64,000 bases of DNA from Pseudomonas sp. ADAK18 (lineage in GTDB: Bacteria; Pseudomonadota; Gammaproteobacteria; Pseudomonadales; Pseudomonadaceae), in contig NZ_CP052859.1 of the NCBI RefSeq assembly GCF_012935695.1, forward strand, positions 785,001-849,000. The letters are read 5' to 3'. Both the position numbers and the translations under genes were made by a program. The stretch's first letter is position 1. Each line of letters begins with the position of its first letter. Below are positions 9,354 to 19,875 of this stretch, one piece after another. The notes beneath the pieces are model-generated. The model was not told the DNA's origin. It made no database searches and saw nothing but the letters and a program-made list of their open reading frames with translations.

Positions 9354-9449
9354 TTAGCGGTAAGCGGGGCAGTCTTGAGCCCTCTGACTGCCTTGGAAGA
9401 TGCTTTCCGGGTGCCGGTTTTTTTCAAAAAGTGCTTCCATATTGGTCAT
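9354..9449 (-). CDS. candidate 31-residue small protein
   Basis: A short minus-strand frame beginning ATGACCAATATG encodes a charged 31-residue peptide (MTNMEALFEKNRHPESI and onward). A strong AGGAGG lies 10 nt upstream. The bidirectional hairpin at 9236-9270 is downstream and could terminate it. I do not recognise the peptide. The consensus ribosome site is the only real support, and conservation is untested. It could equally be the remnant of a longer gene. Confidence 0.35.
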   Translation of the reverse strand: MTNMEALFEKNRHPESIFQGSQRAQDCPAYR

Positions 9450-9624
9450 TGGTGAGAGGCCTCCTGAGGTTGAGTGCATTGGTTTTTCCCAAGGCTAGGT
9501 GCGGTGCCTCCAAATGTCCTTACTGGCCTTTTGGCGAAGTCGTTGCAAAGCATGTCGCCGGCTGGTTATAGTCAGCCTCAGGTGTTTCACAGCACCTTTT
9601 TATCCCTTCAAAAAAGATCAGCAC

Positions 9625-9789
9625 ATGCCAGCTTCCTTGCGCATAGCGGTAGTCGATTCAGCGGTCAGCGCTGTGGTCGTGCCGTGCGGGAATCAACAGC
9701 CTGTGCAGATCAGTCATTACCCCCCACCTGTCAGTAGCACGCCGGTATACGCAGTCGTATCACCGCCGGGCGTTGGCATTTCGGGCTGA
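9625..9789 (+). CDS. weak candidate 54-residue small protein
   Basis: An open frame from the ATG at 9625 encodes 54 residues (MPASLRIAVVDSAVSAVVV at the start, then Pro/Val/Ser-rich). The ribosome site is poor. The hydrophobic, Val-rich composition is compatible with a chance frame in GC-rich DNA. It is listed because it is the longest plus-strand candidate in this gap. No function is proposed. Confidence 0.2.
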   Translation: MPASLRIAVVDSAVSAVVVPCGNQQPVQISHYPPPVSSTPVYAVVSPPGVGISG

Positions 9790-9885
9790 TCAGCTGATTG
9801 CTGTTGCCCCGTGCCCGCCTGAAGAAAACCTACTGAATTTCAGCCTCGGCTGAGTTGGCTTTTTGCCTGATGACAGGTGGTATCC

Positions 9886-10746
9886 ATGTCTGTTCTTTCG
9901 AAACAATCCGTGGCCGCGGCGGCCTCGACGAGTCTGTTTGTCTTGCTGTGGAGCAGCGGGGCGATTTTCTCCAAATTGGGCCTGGCCCATGCGTCGCCCT
10001 TTGCCTTTCTGCTGATCCGTTTTGCCATTGCCCTGCTGGGGTTGGTGATCCTGGTGCCGATCCTCAAGCTCAAGTTGCCGCGCCCCGGTCAACCGATGCG
10101 GTATGCGGTGGCCACCGGTCTGGTGTTGTTGGGGGCGTATCAGATTTTCTATCTGCTGGCCCTGGACCTCAAAGTCACTCCGGGCGTCATGGCGACCATC
10201 ATGGGTGTGCAACCGATCCTGACCGTGGTGCTGATGGAGCGTCAGCGCTCCTGGCGTCGGATGTTTGGTCTGGCGTTGGGGTTGGCGGGGTTGATCATGG
10301 TGGTTTACCAGGGCATCGGTTTGTCCGGGATGTCCCTGGCGGGGATGCTCTTCGGCTTGCTGGCCCTGGCAAGCATGACCTTCGGCGCCATCATGCAGAA
10401 GCGCATCACTGATAACCCGCTGGGCACGCTGCCCGTGCAGTACCTGGCAGGCCTGTTGTTGTGTGCGGTGTTCGTGCCGTTCCAGCCGTTTCACTTTGAG
10501 CACAATACGGGCTTTTACCTGCCAGTGCTGTGGATGGGCTTGGTGGTGTCGCTGCTGGCAACGTTGCTGCTGTATCGGCTGATCGCGCGGGGCAACTTGG
10601 TGAATGTCACCAGTCTGTTTTACCTGGTGCCCGCCGTGACGGCGGTGATGGATTACCTGATCTTTGGCAACAAACTGGCGATGTTGAGCCTGGTGGGAAT
10701 GGGGTTGATCATCATCGGATTGGCTTTTGTGTTCCGTAAAAGCTGA
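9886..10746 (+). CDS. EamA-family (DMT superfamily) transporter
   Basis: A 286-residue integral membrane protein with about ten transmembrane helices in two homologous EamA halves (first half to about residue 140, second from about 150). Members export amino acids, metabolites or drugs; the substrate cannot be told from sequence. I prefer the ATG at 9886 because AGGTGG lies 5 nt upstream; a GTG at 9877 would overlap that ribosome site. It converges with a second EamA gene, sharing a terminator hairpin. Confidence 0.88.
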   Translation: MSVLSKQSVAAAASTSLFVLLWSSGAIFSKLGLAHASPFAFLLIRFAIALLGLVILVPILKLKLPRPGQPMRYAVATGLVLLGAYQIFYLLALDLKVTPGVMATIMGVQPILTVVLMERQRSWRRMFGLALGLAGLIMVVYQGIGLSGMSLAGMLFGLLALASMTFGAIMQKRITDNPLGTLPVQYLAGLLLCAVFVPFQPFHFEHNTGFYLPVLWMGLVVSLLATLLLYRLIARGNLVNVTSLFYLVPAVTAVMDYLIFGNKLAMLSLVGMGLIIIGLAFVFRKS

Positions 10747-10756
10747 TCAATAAACA

Positions 10757-10790
10757 CCCTGTAGGGGCGAAAAAGCTTCTACAGGGTTTT
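10757..10790 (+). terminator. Rho-independent terminator after EamA gene
   Basis: The stem CCCTGTAG (10757-10764)/CTACAGGG (10779-10786) is followed by TTTT. The right arm contains the stop codon of the convergent gene on the minus strand, so the hairpin and that gene's 3' end overlap. Confidence 0.8.
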
Positions 10791-11675
10791 AGCCAATTTC
10801 CCCGGCCTGAGCACTAACCATAACGCCCCAGCAATCAACACCCCACCATACAGATGGGCCATCGACAGCGGCTCATCCAGCAGCAGTGCGCCCCACAACA
10901 CGCCGAACGGCGGAATCATAAAGGTGACGGTCATCGACTTCACCGGCCCAATAGATGTCAGCAAGCGGAAGTACAGGATGTAGGCAAACGCCGTGCATAC
11001 CAGCCCCAAGCCCAACAATGACAGCCAAACATGCCAACCGCCCCAACTGGCCGGTGGATGGCTGATCGCGCTCCAGCCGAACCAGGGCAATAGAAACAAC
11101 GTTGCGCCGAGCATGCTGCCAAGGGCTGACAAGCGACTATCAAGGCCACCTTGTTGATCGAGCCAGCGCCTGGCCAGGAACCCGGCGAAACCGTAGCACG
11201 TCGTTGCCAGCAAGCAGGCGAGGGCGCCCATCAGCAGTTCTATGTCGAACGCCACCGGGCCGGCTCGGGTCAGGATGCCGACACCGAACAGCCCCAGGCA
11301 GACGCCGGTGATCTTGGAGGGGGTCAGACGCTCACTGAAGAACAGGCCGCCAATCAACACCCCCATCAGCGGCGTGGTGGCATTGAAAATCGCCGAATAA
11401 CCGGCGGGTAGCACTTGGGCAGCCACCGAATACATGGTGGCGGGAATCCCCGAGTTGATGACTCCCAGTAGCAGGACAGTCTTGAACTTGCCTTGAAAAT
11501 CCCAGCGTACGCGCATCATCGCCAGGATCACCAACAGGCCGGTGGCGGCAATCGACACGCGAAAGAACGCCGTAGGAATCGTGCCTATTTCAGGCGCGAT
11601 GATCCGCATGAACAGAAAGCTCGCGCCCCAGATAGCGGCCAGCACCAGCAGGTGCAGGGTGTCGACAGGTCTCAC
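10779..11675 (-). CDS. EamA-family (DMT superfamily) transporter
   Basis: A 298-residue protein with about ten predicted transmembrane helices and two EamA repeats ([16 protein letters not shown] at the start, [28 protein letters not shown] at the end of the second half). The start is GTG at 11675 with TAGGAG 6 nt upstream. It is not closely similar to the convergent EamA neighbour by eye, so the two are not a recent duplication. Substrate unknown. Confidence 0.88.
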   Translation of the reverse strand: MRPVDTLHLLVLAAIWGASFLFMRIIAPEIGTIPTAFFRVSIAATGLLVILAMMRVRWDFQGKFKTVLLLGVINSGIPATMYSVAAQVLPAGYSAIFNATTPLMGVLIGGLFFSERLTPSKITGVCLGLFGVGILTRAGPVAFDIELLMGALACLLATTCYGFAGFLARRWLDQQGGLDSRLSALGSMLGATLFLLPWFGWSAISHPPASWGGWHVWLSLLGLGLVCTAFAYILYFRLLTSIGPVKSMTVTFMIPPFGVLWGALLLDEPLSMAHLYGGVLIAGALWLVLRPGKLAKTL

Positions 11676-11862
11676 GGAAAACTCCTACTTGATGGGGGTG
11701 GAAGTGTTGCCCAGCGGCCTGCCTGACACAATTACTAATCCACTATTTACAGAACAAATCGGGTCACAGCGCCTGCTGACGGCTGGCCGGAAAAATGACC
11801 CTTCTCCTGTTCCCCGACACTGGCTAAGCTCAGGTCTTCCAAATGCCGTAGAGGTTTCCCTT

Positions 11863-13584
11863 ATGTCGCAGCAAACGCCCGCCCTCGACATTGCGCAAAT
11901 GATCCTCGACGGCTTCGACGATTACCGCGAGCATTTTCGCCAGATCACTGACGGCGCCCGGGAACGTTTCGAAAAAGCCCAGTGGCAATTGGGGCAGGCA
12001 GCGTCGGCAGCCCGTATCAACCTCTACGAAGAAAAAGTCAGCGAGGTGATCGCGCGGCTGAGGGCCAGCTTCGACGACGCATCGTTGCTCGACATTGCCG
12101 CCTGGCCGCTGGTGAAAAGCGCCTACATCAACCTGATCGACCTGCGCTTCGACGATGAGTTGTCCGAGACCTGGTACAACTCGACCTTTTGCGGGCTGTT
12201 CAGCCATGACCTGATCAGCGACGGCTGCATGTTCATCCACACCACCCGCCCAAGCCTGCGCCGGGCCCGGGCCGCGCAAACCCGCACCTACAAGCCGCAA
12301 GGCAAGCTGTCAGGCATGCTTGAGCAAATCTTTGCCGACTACAGCTTCAGCGAACCCTACGCCGATTTGCCGGCGGACCTGCGCCGACTGGAAGCGCAGT
12401 TGCGGGAGAACCTGCCGGATTGGGTGTGCAAGGATCCGGACCTCAACGTCGAGCTGTTTTCCTCGGTGCTGTACCGCAACAAAGGCGCGTACCTGATAGG
12501 GCGTATCTACACCCGCGACGAGCAGTGGCCATTGGTAATTCCGCTGTTACACCGGGAGGGGCGCGGCATCCAGATTGACGCGCTGATTACCGATGAGGCG
12601 GATGTGTCGATCATCTTCTCCTTTACCCGTTCCTACTTCATGGTGGATGTACCGGTGCCGGCGGAATTCATCGGCTTCCTCAAGCGCATCCTGCCGGGAA
12701 AACACATCGCCGAGCTCTATACCTCCATCGGCTTCTACAAGCACGGCAAGTCCGAGTTCTACCGGGCGCTGATCAACCACCTGGCCACCACCGACGACCA
12801 ATTCATCATGGCGCCGGGAGTGCGTGGCATGGTCATGAGCGTGTTTACCCTGCCGGGCTTCAACACGGTGTTCAAGATCATCAAGGACCGCTTTTCTCCG
12901 TCGAAAAACGTTAACCGCGCCACGGTGATCGAGAAGTATCGATTGGTGAAAAGCGTCGATCGCGTCGGACGCATGGCCGACACTCAGGAGTTCGCCGACT
13001 TCCGTTTCCCCTTGAGTAAATTCGAGCCCGAATGCCTTGCTGAATTGCTTGAAGTGGCGGCCGGCACGGTCGAAGTCGAAGGCGATACCGTGTTGATCCG
13101 TCACTGCTGGACAGAGCGGCGAATGACCCCGCTCAACCTCTACCTGGAAAACGCCAACGAGGCCCAGGTACGCGAAGCGCTGGAAGACTACGGTTTGGCG
13201 ATCAAGCAGCTGGCGGCGGCCAATATTTTCCCCGGTGACATGCTGCTGAAGAACTTCGGCGTCACCCGCCACGGGCGTGTCGTGTTCTATGACTATGACG
13301 AAATCTGCTACCTGACCGAAGCCAACTTCCGCCACATCCCGGCACCGCGTACGCCGGAAGATGAAATGGCCTCGGAGCCCTGGTATTCCATCGGGCCGCT
13401 GGACGTATTCCCCGAAGAGTTTCCTCCGTTTCTGTTTGCCGACGCTGGCCAGCGCAAACTGTTCGATCAGTTGCACGGCGAGTTATACAACGCCGACTAC
13501 TGGAAAGGTCTGCAGGAAGCGATTCGCGCCGGCAAGGTAATCGATGTGTTTCCGTATCGGCGCCACGGGCTGCCGGATGAATAA
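11863..13584 (+). CDS. aceK: isocitrate dehydrogenase kinase/phosphatase
   Basis: AceK (573 residues, normal for the family) phosphorylates and dephosphorylates isocitrate dehydrogenase, diverting carbon into the glyoxylate shunt during growth on acetate or fatty acids. The N-terminal regulatory helices (to about residue 310) are followed by a kinase-like fold. [28 protein letters not shown] is diagnostic, with [26 protein letters not shown] as the catalytic and metal-binding region. The start is the ATG at 11863; a much longer upstream extension to 11542 runs antisense through the EamA gene and is spurious. Unlike in enteric bacteria it is not linked to aceBA here. Confidence 0.96.
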   Translation: MSQQTPALDIAQMILDGFDDYREHFRQITDGARERFEKAQWQLGQAASAARINLYEEKVSEVIARLRASFDDASLLDIAAWPLVKSAYINLIDLRFDDELSETWYNSTFCGLFSHDLISDGCMFIHTTRPSLRRARAAQTRTYKPQGKLSGMLEQIFADYSFSEPYADLPADLRRLEAQLRENLPDWVCKDPDLNVELFSSVLYRNKGAYLIGRIYTRDEQWPLVIPLLHREGRGIQIDALITDEADVSIIFSFTRSYFMVDVPVPAEFIGFLKRILPGKHIAELYTSIGFYKHGKSEFYRALINHLATTDDQFIMAPGVRGMVMSVFTLPGFNTVFKIIKDRFSPSKNVNRATVIEKYRLVKSVDRVGRMADTQEFADFRFPLSKFEPECLAELLEVAAGTVEVEGDTVLIRHCWTERRMTPLNLYLENANEAQVREALEDYGLAIKQLAAANIFPGDMLLKNFGVTRHGRVVFYDYDEICYLTEANFRHIPAPRTPEDEMASEPWYSIGPLDVFPEEFPPFLFADAGQRKLFDQLHGELYNADYWKGLQEAIRAGKVIDVFPYRRHGLPDE

Positions 13585-13617
13585 CGCCTGGGTGCATTGG
13601 CTTGAACTGGCGTAGGT

Positions 13618-13665
13618 GTCTATCGAGCACCCGTTGGCGGAGACGGTACGGGATGTTCGATAGAC
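13618..13665. other. long intergenic inverted repeat after aceK
   Basis: GTCTATCGAGCA (13618-13629) pairs with TGTTCGATAGAC (13654-13665), 11 of 12 positions. The stem extends through CCCGT/ACGGG. No T-tract follows. This could be a 3' mRNA structure, an operator, or part of an uncharacterised small RNA. Confidence 0.5.
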
Positions 13666-13716
13666 CTGAGACTTGCTTGATACTGATGTGATCATCTACC
13701 GGAGAAGGTGACCATC

Positions 13717-13755
13717 AAGCTCCTGGCCCGCAAGCTATGGCGGCTTGGGAGCTCA
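13717..13755. other. imperfect hairpin between aceK and the unknown AT-rich gene
   Basis: AAGCTCC (13717-13723) and GGGAGCT (13747-13753) with additional inner pairing (GCAAGC against GGCTTG) form a hairpin. A weak pyrimidine run (TTCCTTTT) follows on the plus strand. It may act as a poor terminator for aceK. The 180-bp gap shows no gene. Confidence 0.35.
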
Positions 13756-13766
13756 GGGGCTTCCTT

Positions 13767-14318
13767 TTACTGACTTGACCAATTTTCTTTGCGGATGCCT
13801 TGGAGCCAGGGTTGATTCTTGCCCAAGCCTGTCAGGGTGTCCGTCACATTGGAGGCGCGGTTCTTATCTGTTTCATTGGTGCTATTGAGTTGGATGTCCC
13901 TGACTTTTTTGTACAGTGAGCCCATTTCTTTGTTCAGCTCTTTCTCATCTCTTTTATTTTCCCTGTGGTTGCTGATCTTTGTGAACGGATTCTTAGAGTC
14001 AGTATTGTTCGCCAGTTTGTCGATTCTCTGTTGTATCAGGCTAACGGGGCGTTGATAGTCTTCGGATGTAAGGCTGCGGATCGGAAAGTCTTTCGGGAGT
14101 CTTTCAAGGGTGTCTTTCGTGTTCTTCGCCTGATTGAGCTTTTCCTGTGTGGATTTGCTCAAGCTGGATAGCGGTGTCTGATTCACCAGTGGGGTGGACG
14201 AGCTCTGAGCCCACGAGCCGTGAGGTGCTTGACTTTCAGGTGCGATACTTTGGTATTTGTTAGCGTAGCTGGAAGTATTGTTGTAGGTATTAGGATACGA
14301 GTTACCATCGATCGGCAT
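13767..14318 (-). CDS. unknown Ser/Asn-rich, AT-rich protein (possible secreted or effector-like)
   Basis: A 183-residue protein that I do not recognise. The first 55 residues are rich in Ser, Asn, Thr, Tyr, Gln and Pro with few charges (MPIDGNSYPNTYNNTSSYAN). The rest is highly charged and helical (Lys/Glu/Asn-rich, for example ENKRDEKELNKEMGSLYKK). A polar, disordered N-terminus before a soluble helical body resembles type III secretion substrates, but no hrp-box and no secretion genes are nearby. The start is the ATG at 14318, with AAGGAG in front; a longer frame to 14531 has an unlikely Arg-rich extension. Base composition is clearly more AT-rich than the neighbours aceK and hrpA, which suggests recent acquisition. 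Confidence 0.7.
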   Translation of the reverse strand: MPIDGNSYPNTYNNTSSYANKYQSIAPESQAPHGSWAQSSSTPLVNQTPLSSLSKSTQEKLNQAKNTKDTLERLPKDFPIRSLTSEDYQRPVSLIQQRIDKLANNTDSKNPFTKISNHRENKRDEKELNKEMGSLYKKVRDIQLNSTNETDKNRASNVTDTLTGLGKNQPWLQGIRKENWSSQ

Positions 14319-14595
14319 AAAGTACTCCTTGGCGATTACACTAAAGGTTGCGTTATAGCGATTACATTGGAACCGATCCCTCTTTTCATAAGTTGTCAGC
14401 CTTTTATGATGGTGTTTGATACCTTTCCTTATCAGCTGTGGGAGCGTTCTCCTATTCGGTAGGACATTTTCCAGGGAGAGCGGGGGTGTCGTAAGCGGTC
14501 GCCTCGTCCGCAGGTACGGAATCTGCGACAATCCTTCGTTACGAGAATGTCACCGCAGGCTTACCTGCCTCACTAAAAAGACCTTTGCCCACCCG
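14319..14595. promoter_or_regulatory. AT-rich divergent intergenic region
   Basis: This 277-bp stretch separates the unknown AT-rich gene from hrpA and must hold both promoters. The half nearer the unknown gene is AT-rich like that gene. I see no REP, terminator or clear sigma-70 pair. A GGAACC at 14371-14376 is on the wrong strand to be a hrp-box for the unknown gene. Confidence 0.4.
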
Positions 14596-17500
14596 ATGAC
14601 TGACCAAGCACCCGCTATCGACCAACTGCTGAAAAACCTCGATCACGCCATGCTCACCGACCGCCACCGGTTGCGTCGGCAGCTGCTTGAGCTGCGCAAG
14701 AAGCCCGATGAGGAGAAACTTGCGCAGTGGGTGACGAAGATGCAGGCCTCCTGTGCTCAGGTGACGGCGCGGCGGGCCAGCCTGCCTGTGATTCGTTATG
14801 ACGACAGCCTACCGATTGCCGCCAAGCGTGACGAAATCAAGGAAGCGTTGCTAAAGCATCAGGTGCTGATCATTGCCGGTGAAACCGGCTCGGGCAAAAC
14901 CACCCAGTTGCCAAAAATCTGCCTGGAGATCGGTCGTGGCCAATATGGCTTGATCGGCCACACCCAGCCACGGCGGATTGCTGCGCGCAGTGTGGCGAGT
15001 CGGGTCGCCGAGGAATTGGCTACCCCGCTTGGGTCGTTAGTGGGCTATCAGGTGCGGTTTGAGGACCAGAGCGACTCCAGCACCCTAATCAAGCTGATGA
15101 CCGACGGCATCCTGCTGGCGGAAACCCAGAACGACCGTTACTTGGAACGCTACGACACGATCATCGTCGACGAAGCCCACGAGCGCAGCCTGAACATCGA
15201 CTTTCTGCTGGGTTACCTGAAAACCCTTCTGCCGCGTCGTCCGGACCTGAAAGTCATCATCACTTCGGCCACCATCGACCTTGAACGCTTTTCCAAGCAT
15301 TTCGACGACGCGCCGATTGTCGAGGTGTCCGGTCGTACGTTCCCGGTGGAAACCTGGTACCGCCCGCTGACTCTGGAGCAGGACGAGGAGGGCAATCGCG
15401 TCGAGGACGACTTGACCGTGGATCAGGCGATCCTGGCCACCCTCGATGAAATCGCCGCATTTGAACGCAGCGAGCACAAGAGCCCCGGTGATGTGCTGGT
15501 GTTCCTGCCGGGCGAGCGAGAGATCCGTGACGCTGCCGATATGCTGCGCAAGGCCCAGCTCAAGCACACGGAAATTCTGCCGTTGTACGCACGGCTGTCA
15601 CCGGCCGAACAGCAGCGGATCTTCCAGTCCCATCCAGGTCGACGCGTGGTGTTGGCGACCAACGTCGCTGAAACCTCGCTGACCGTGCCGGGTATTCGCT
15701 ATGTGATTGACAGTGGCACCGCCCGCATCAGTCGCTACAGCTATCGCGCCAAAGTCCAGCGCCTGCCGATCGAGGCGATTTCCCAGGCCAGTGCCAACCA
15801 GCGCAAAGGCCGTTGCGGGCGGGTCGAGCCGGGCATCTGCGTGCGCCTGTTTAGCGAGGAAGACTTTGTTGGACGGCCGGAGTTTACAGATCCGGAAATC
15901 CTGCGCACCAACCTGGCAGCAGTGATCCTGCAGATGCTGCACCTGCGCTTGGGTGAAATCACCGACTTCCCGTTTATCGAACCACCGGATGGCAAGGCCA
16001 TCAGCGACGGTTTCAACCTGCTGCAAGAGTTGTCGGCGGTGGACCGCAATAGCCAGTTGACCCCGATGGGCCGGCAGTTGGCGCGTTTGCCGGTGGACCC
16101 GCGCATGGGCCGCATGTTGCTGGAAGCGGCCAAGCTAGGCAGTTTGCAGGAAGTGTTGATCGTCGCCAGTGCCATGTCGATCCAGGACCCGCGCGAGCGT
16201 CCGCCGGAGCGTCAGCAGGCCGCCGACCAGGCCCACGCACAATGGAAAGATCCCGATTCGGACTTCGCCGGGCTGGTCAATCTGTGGCGTGGATTTGAAG
16301 AGCAGCGCCAGGAACTGACCGCCAGCCCGCTGCGCAACTGGTGCCGCAAGAACTTCCTCAACTACCTGCGTTTGCGTGAGTGGCGTGACTCCCATCGTCA
16401 GTTGAGCCTGATCTGCCGTGATATGCAGCTGACGCTGAATAAAGAACCGGCAGACTTCCCGAAACTGCACAAGGCCGTGCTCTCGGGCTTGCTGAGCCAG
16501 GTCGGCCAGAAGACCGAAGACGGCGACTACCTCGGTGCCCGCCAGCGACGTTTCTGGATTCATCCTTCGTCGGGCATCGGCAAGAAGCGTCCGCAATGGT
16601 TGATGACCGCCGAACTGGTGGAAACCACCAAGCTCTATGCGCGGATGGTGGCCAAGATCGATGCCGACTGGATCGAGCCGCTGGCCGGGCACCTGATCAA
16701 GAAAAATCACTTCGAGCCCCATTGGGAGAAGAAGCGCGGACAAGTCGTGGCGTTTGAGCAGATCACCCTGTTCGGGTTGATCGTGGTCGGTCGCCGGCCA
16801 GTGCATTACGGGCCGATTGATCCGGTGACCTCCCGTGAGCTGTTCATCCGCGAAGGGCTGGTGAGGGGCGAGATTCAGTCTCGGGCCAAGTGCCTGGCGG
16901 CCAATCAGCAACTGCTGGAACAACTCGACGAACTGGAAGCCAAGGCCCGCCGTCGCGACATCCTGGCGGACGAGGAAACTCTGTTTGCCTTCTACGACGC
17001 GCGCTTGCCGGCGGAGATCCACCAGACCGCCACCTTCGACAGCTGGTACAAGGTCAACAGCCAGAAGGACCCGCAACTGCTGATCATGCGCGAGGAAGAC
17101 GTGCTGGCCCGCGAAGCCAGTGAAGTCACCGCTGCACATTACCCGGACACCTTGCACCTGGGCGACCTGGCCTTGGCCTTGAGTTATCACTTCGAGCCCA
17201 ACCATCCCCGCGATGGTGTGACCTTGCGCGTGCCGGCGCCGTTGTTGCCGGCACTGCCTGCCGAGCGTCTGGAATGGCTGGTGCCGGGTGTAATTGAGGC
17301 CAAGTGCATCGCCCTGGTGCGCAACTTGCCCAAGGCCCTGCGCAAGAACTTCGTGCCGGTGCCGGATTTCGTCAAGGCAGCCCTGCAACGTATCGAGTTT
17401 GCCCAGGGCTCGCTGCCTCAGGCCTTGGGGCGCGAGTTGTTGCGCATGACGGGCGCGCGGGTCAGCGACGAAGCCTGGGCTGAATCTGCTCAGCAGGTGG

Positions 17501-18507
17501 AAAACCACCTGAAGATGAACCTGGAAGTGGTCGACGGTCAGGGCAAGTTCCTTGGTGAGGGACGCGACTTGGCCGAACTGACGGCGCGCTTCGCTGAAGC
17601 CAGCCAGGCGGCCTTGGCCGTGCCACAAACGGCGAAAAGCCAACAGCCGGTGGAGGCCAAGGTGTTCGCGGCAGTGGCCGAGAAGACCCAGCAGAAGATC
17701 GCCGGGCTGTCGATGACGGTCTATCCGGCGTTGGTGGAGGAGAACGGCACGGTCAAGGAAGGACGTTTCTCCACCGCCGCCGAAGCCGAGTTCCAGCACC
17801 GTCGGGCCTTGCAGCGGCTGTTGATGCAGCAATTAGCGGAGCCGGCAAAATTCCTGCGGGGTAAATTGCCTGGTTTGACCGAACTGGGGCTGATGTACCG
17901 TGAACTGGGGCGCATCGATGCCTTGGTGGAGGACATTCTGCTGGCCAGCCTCGACAGCTGCGTGTTGGAAGGGGAAGCCAGTCTGCCTCGTGATGGTGCC
18001 GGCCTGGCTGCCTTGGCCGAGCGTAAGCGCGGCAGTTGGACCGAACATGCCGAACGCCTGGCACGCTTGACCCTAGAAGTGTTGAAACTGTGGCACGGCC
18101 TGCAAAAACGCTTCAAAGGCAAGATTGACCTGGCCCAGGCTGTGGCTCTCAATGACATCAAGCAGCAACTGAGCAACCTGGTGTACCCGGGCTTCGTGCG
18201 GGAAACCCCAGCCCAGTGGTTCAAGGAATTGCCACGCTTTCTCAAGGCCATCGAGTTGCGCCTGGAAAAATTGCCGAGCCAGGTGCAGAAGGATCGGGTT
18301 TGGAGTGCCGAGCTGAGCGGGTTGTGGAGTCAGTATCAGGCGCGCCTGAACAAACACGCCCAGGAAGGCAAGCACGACCCCCAGCTAGCGTTATACCGCT
18401 GGTGGCTGGAAGAGTACCGGGTATCGTTGTTTGCCCAGCAGTTGGGGACCAAAGTGCCGATTTCCGACAAGCGCTTGAGCAAACAATGGAGCCAGGTGGA
18501 AGCCTGA
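14596..18507 (+). CDS. hrpA: ATP-dependent RNA helicase HrpA (DEAH family)
   Basis: A 1303-residue DEAH-box helicase, full length for HrpA. Motifs in order: Walker [14 protein letters not shown] (about residue 95), [50 protein letters not shown], and [12 protein letters not shown], then the long C-terminal DUF3418-type region. HrpA rescues stalled ribosomes and processes mRNA. The start is the ATG at 14596, which gives the usual N-terminus. The frame continues upstream into the AT-rich intergenic DNA without a plausible ribosome site. Confidence 0.96.
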   Translation: MTDQAPAIDQLLKNLDHAMLTDRHRLRRQLLELRKKPDEEKLAQWVTKMQASCAQVTARRASLPVIRYDDSLPIAAKRDEIKEALLKHQVLIIAGETGSGKTTQLPKICLEIGRGQYGLIGHTQPRRIAARSVASRVAEELATPLGSLVGYQVRFEDQSDSSTLIKLMTDGILLAETQNDRYLERYDTIIVDEAHERSLNIDFLLGYLKTLLPRRPDLKVIITSATIDLERFSKHFDDAPIVEVSGRTFPVETWYRPLTLEQDEEGNRVEDDLTVDQAILATLDEIAAFERSEHKSPGDVLVFLPGEREIRDAADMLRKAQLKHTEILPLYARLSPAEQQRIFQSHPGRRVVLATNVAETSLTVPGIRYVIDSGTARISRYSYRAKVQRLPIEAISQASANQRKGRCGRVEPGICVRLFSEEDFVGRPEFTDPEILRTNLAAVILQMLHLRLGEITDFPFIEPPDGKAISDGFNLLQELSAVDRNSQLTPMGRQLARLPVDPRMGRMLLEAAKLGSLQEVLIVASAMSIQDPRERPPERQQAADQAHAQWKDPDSDFAGLVNLWRGFEEQRQELTASPLRNWCRKNFLNYLRLREWRDSHRQLSLICRDMQLTLNKEPADFPKLHKAVLSGLLSQVGQKTEDGDYLGARQRRFWIHPSSGIGKKRPQWLMTAELVETTKLYARMVAKIDADWIEPLAGHLIKKNHFEPHWEKKRGQVVAFEQITLFGLIVVGRRPVHYGPIDPVTSRELFIREGLVRGEIQSRAKCLAANQQLLEQLDELEAKARRRDILADEETLFAFYDARLPAEIHQTATFDSWYKVNSQKDPQLLIMREEDVLAREASEVTAAHYPDTLHLGDLALALSYHFEPNHPRDGVTLRVPAPLLPALPAERLEWLVPGVIEAKCIALVRNLPKALRKNFVPVPDFVKAALQRIEFAQGSLPQALGRELLRMTGARVSDEAWAESAQQVENHLKMNLEVVDGQGKFLGEGRDLAELTARFAEASQAALAVPQTAKSQQPVEAKVFAAVAEKTQQKIAGLSMTVYPALVEENGTVKEGRFSTAAEAEFQHRRALQRLLMQQLAEPAKFLRGKLPGLTELGLMYRELGRIDALVEDILLASLDSCVLEGEASLPRDGAGLAALAERKRGSWTEHAERLARLTLEVLKLWHGLQKRFKGKIDLAQAVALNDIKQQLSNLVYPGFVRETPAQWFKELPRFLKAIELRLEKLPSQVQKDRVWSAELSGLWSQYQARLNKHAQEGKHDPQLALYRWWLEEYRVSLFAQQLGTKVPISDKRLSKQWSQVEA

Positions 18508-18680
18508 CCGCACTCCGGAGGCTGGCACGCTTTGCAAGTGGCGCCAAACCCCCGGCTTTATGGCAAACTTCGCTGTTATAAATGCCGGGATCGTCGAGAA
18601 GGGCTGGTGCAGCTGCGACGCGATGGAATAAAGCGTTTCCAGTTTGATGTCCGCTGGGCGGAATTGAACTACTTACGGTG

Positions 18681-18696
18681 TGGTACGACGGTACCA
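18681..18696. promoter_or_regulatory. inverted repeat upstream of the FabH-like gene
   Basis: TGGTAC and GTACCA separated by GACG form a perfect dyad 36 nt before the GTG start. It could be a repressor site or a leader hairpin. A plausible -10-like TTATAAAT lies further upstream near 18573. No regulator can be named. Confidence 0.35.
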
Positions 18697-18731
18697 ATAC
18701 CATCTGCCTGAACAGATTTAGAGGAACGACC

Positions 18732-19853
18732 GTGCATAACGTCGTCATCAGCGGCACAGGCCTGTACACCCCGGCCGACAGCATCTCCAACGAAGAGCTG
18801 GTGCAGTCTTTCAATGCTTACGTACAACAGTTCAACCTGGATAACGCAGCGGCCATTGAACGTGGTGAGGTGCAGGCACTGACCGAATCCAGCGCCGCCT
18901 TTATCGAAAAGGCTTCGGGCATCAAGAGCCGCTTTGTCATGGACAAGGCCGGTATTCTCGACCCCCAGCGCATGGCGCCACGCCTGCCCGAGCGTTCCAA
19001 CGACGAGTGGTCGGTGCTCTGCCAGATGGCTGTCGGCGCTGCCGAACAAGCCTTGCAGCGCGCCGGCAAGACCGCTGCCGACATCGACGGTGTGATCGTC
19101 GCCTGCTCCAACCTGCAACGGGCTTACCCGGCCATCGCGATTGAAGTCCAGGAAGCCTTGGGCATCCAGGGTTTTGGCTTCGACATGAACGTGGCTTGTT
19201 CTTCCGCGACATTCGGCATCCAGAACGCGTGCAACAGTATCCAGCTGGGCCAGGCGCGGGCGATCCTGGTGGTCAACCCGGAAGTCTGTACTGGCCACTT
19301 GAACTTCCGCGACCGTGACAGCCACTTCATCTTCGGTGATGCAGCGACGGCGGTGATCCTTGAGCGGGCCGACCTGGCCACTTCCAAGTACCAGTTTGAC
19401 GTGGTCAGCACCAAGCTGCTGACCAAGTTCTCCAATAACATCCGCAACAACTTCGGTTTCCTCAACCGCGCCGCGGAAGAGGGCATCGGCGCACCGGACA
19501 AGCTGTTCGTGCAGGAAGGCCGCAAAGTCTTCCGTGATGTCTGCCCGATGGTCGCCGAGTTGATCGGCAAGCACCTGGCGGAAAACCAGTTGAATGTAGA
19601 TGACGTGAAGCGCTTCTGGCTGCACCAGGCCAACCTGAGTATGAACCACCTGATCGTCAAGAAACTGCTGGGCCGCGAGGCTACGGTGGAAGAAGCCCCG
19701 GTGATCCTCGATACTTACGCCAATACCAGTTCGGCGGGTTCCGTGATTGCGTTTCACACCTACCAGGATGACTTACCCAAGGGCGCTGTGGCGGTACTCA
19801 GCTCCTTTGGCGCGGGCTATTCGATTGGTAGCGTGATTCTGCGCAAGCGCTGA
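18732..19853 (+). CDS. beta-ketoacyl-ACP synthase III (FabH-like, PA3286 type)
   Basis: A 373-residue thiolase-fold condensing enzyme. The catalytic Cys is in VACSSATFGIQNA, His in WLHQANLSMN, and Asn in YANTSSAGS, so the C-H-N triad of KAS III is complete. It is longer than housekeeping FabH and fits the PA3286 type, which in P. aeruginosa is reported to feed beta-oxidation intermediates (octanoyl-CoA) into fatty-acid synthesis. The start is GTG at 18732, with GAGGA 7 nt upstream. Next gene on the same strand is the ECF sigma factor, separated by a REP hairpin; this order (FabH-like, sigma, small protein) is shared with P. aeruginosa as I recall it. Confidence 0.9.
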   Translation: MHNVVISGTGLYTPADSISNEELVQSFNAYVQQFNLDNAAAIERGEVQALTESSAAFIEKASGIKSRFVMDKAGILDPQRMAPRLPERSNDEWSVLCQMAVGAAEQALQRAGKTAADIDGVIVACSNLQRAYPAIAIEVQEALGIQGFGFDMNVACSSATFGIQNACNSIQLGQARAILVVNPEVCTGHLNFRDRDSHFIFGDAATAVILERADLATSKYQFDVVSTKLLTKFSNNIRNNFGFLNRAAEEGIGAPDKLFVQEGRKVFRDVCPMVAELIGKHLAENQLNVDDVKRFWLHQANLSMNHLIVKKLLGREATVEEAPVILDTYANTSSAGSVIAFHTYQDDLPKGAVAVLSSFGAGYSIGSVILRKR

Positions 19854-19875
19854 TTAACAAAGGGACTCGGTCAGT

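Larger units (their letters stand above)
9271..9885. other. 615-bp gap with only weak coding candidates
   Basis: Between lpxO and the EamA gene there is no convincing conserved gene. Two small candidate frames (9354-9449 minus and 9625-9789 plus) are listed separately. The last part carries the promoter and ribosome site of the EamA gene (AGGTGG at 9875-9880). The stretch may be decayed coding sequence. Confidence 0.5.

Noticed and set aside
13708..13773. 21-codon GTG-start frame after aceK
   Set aside because: The purine-rich stretch is too close to the GTG to serve as a ribosome site and the peptide overlaps a hairpin. Not distinguishable from chance.
14319..14595. hrp-box (type III secretion promoter) for the AT-rich gene
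   Set aside because: A GGAACC is present but on the wrong strand, and no CCAC-N2-A partner lies at the required distance.
16135..17832. Long open frame on the minus strand opposite hrpA
   Set aside because: It mirrors a well-defined helicase gene in GC-rich DNA. The Leu/Gln/His/Arg-rich translation is typical of antisense shadows and no ribosome site is present.
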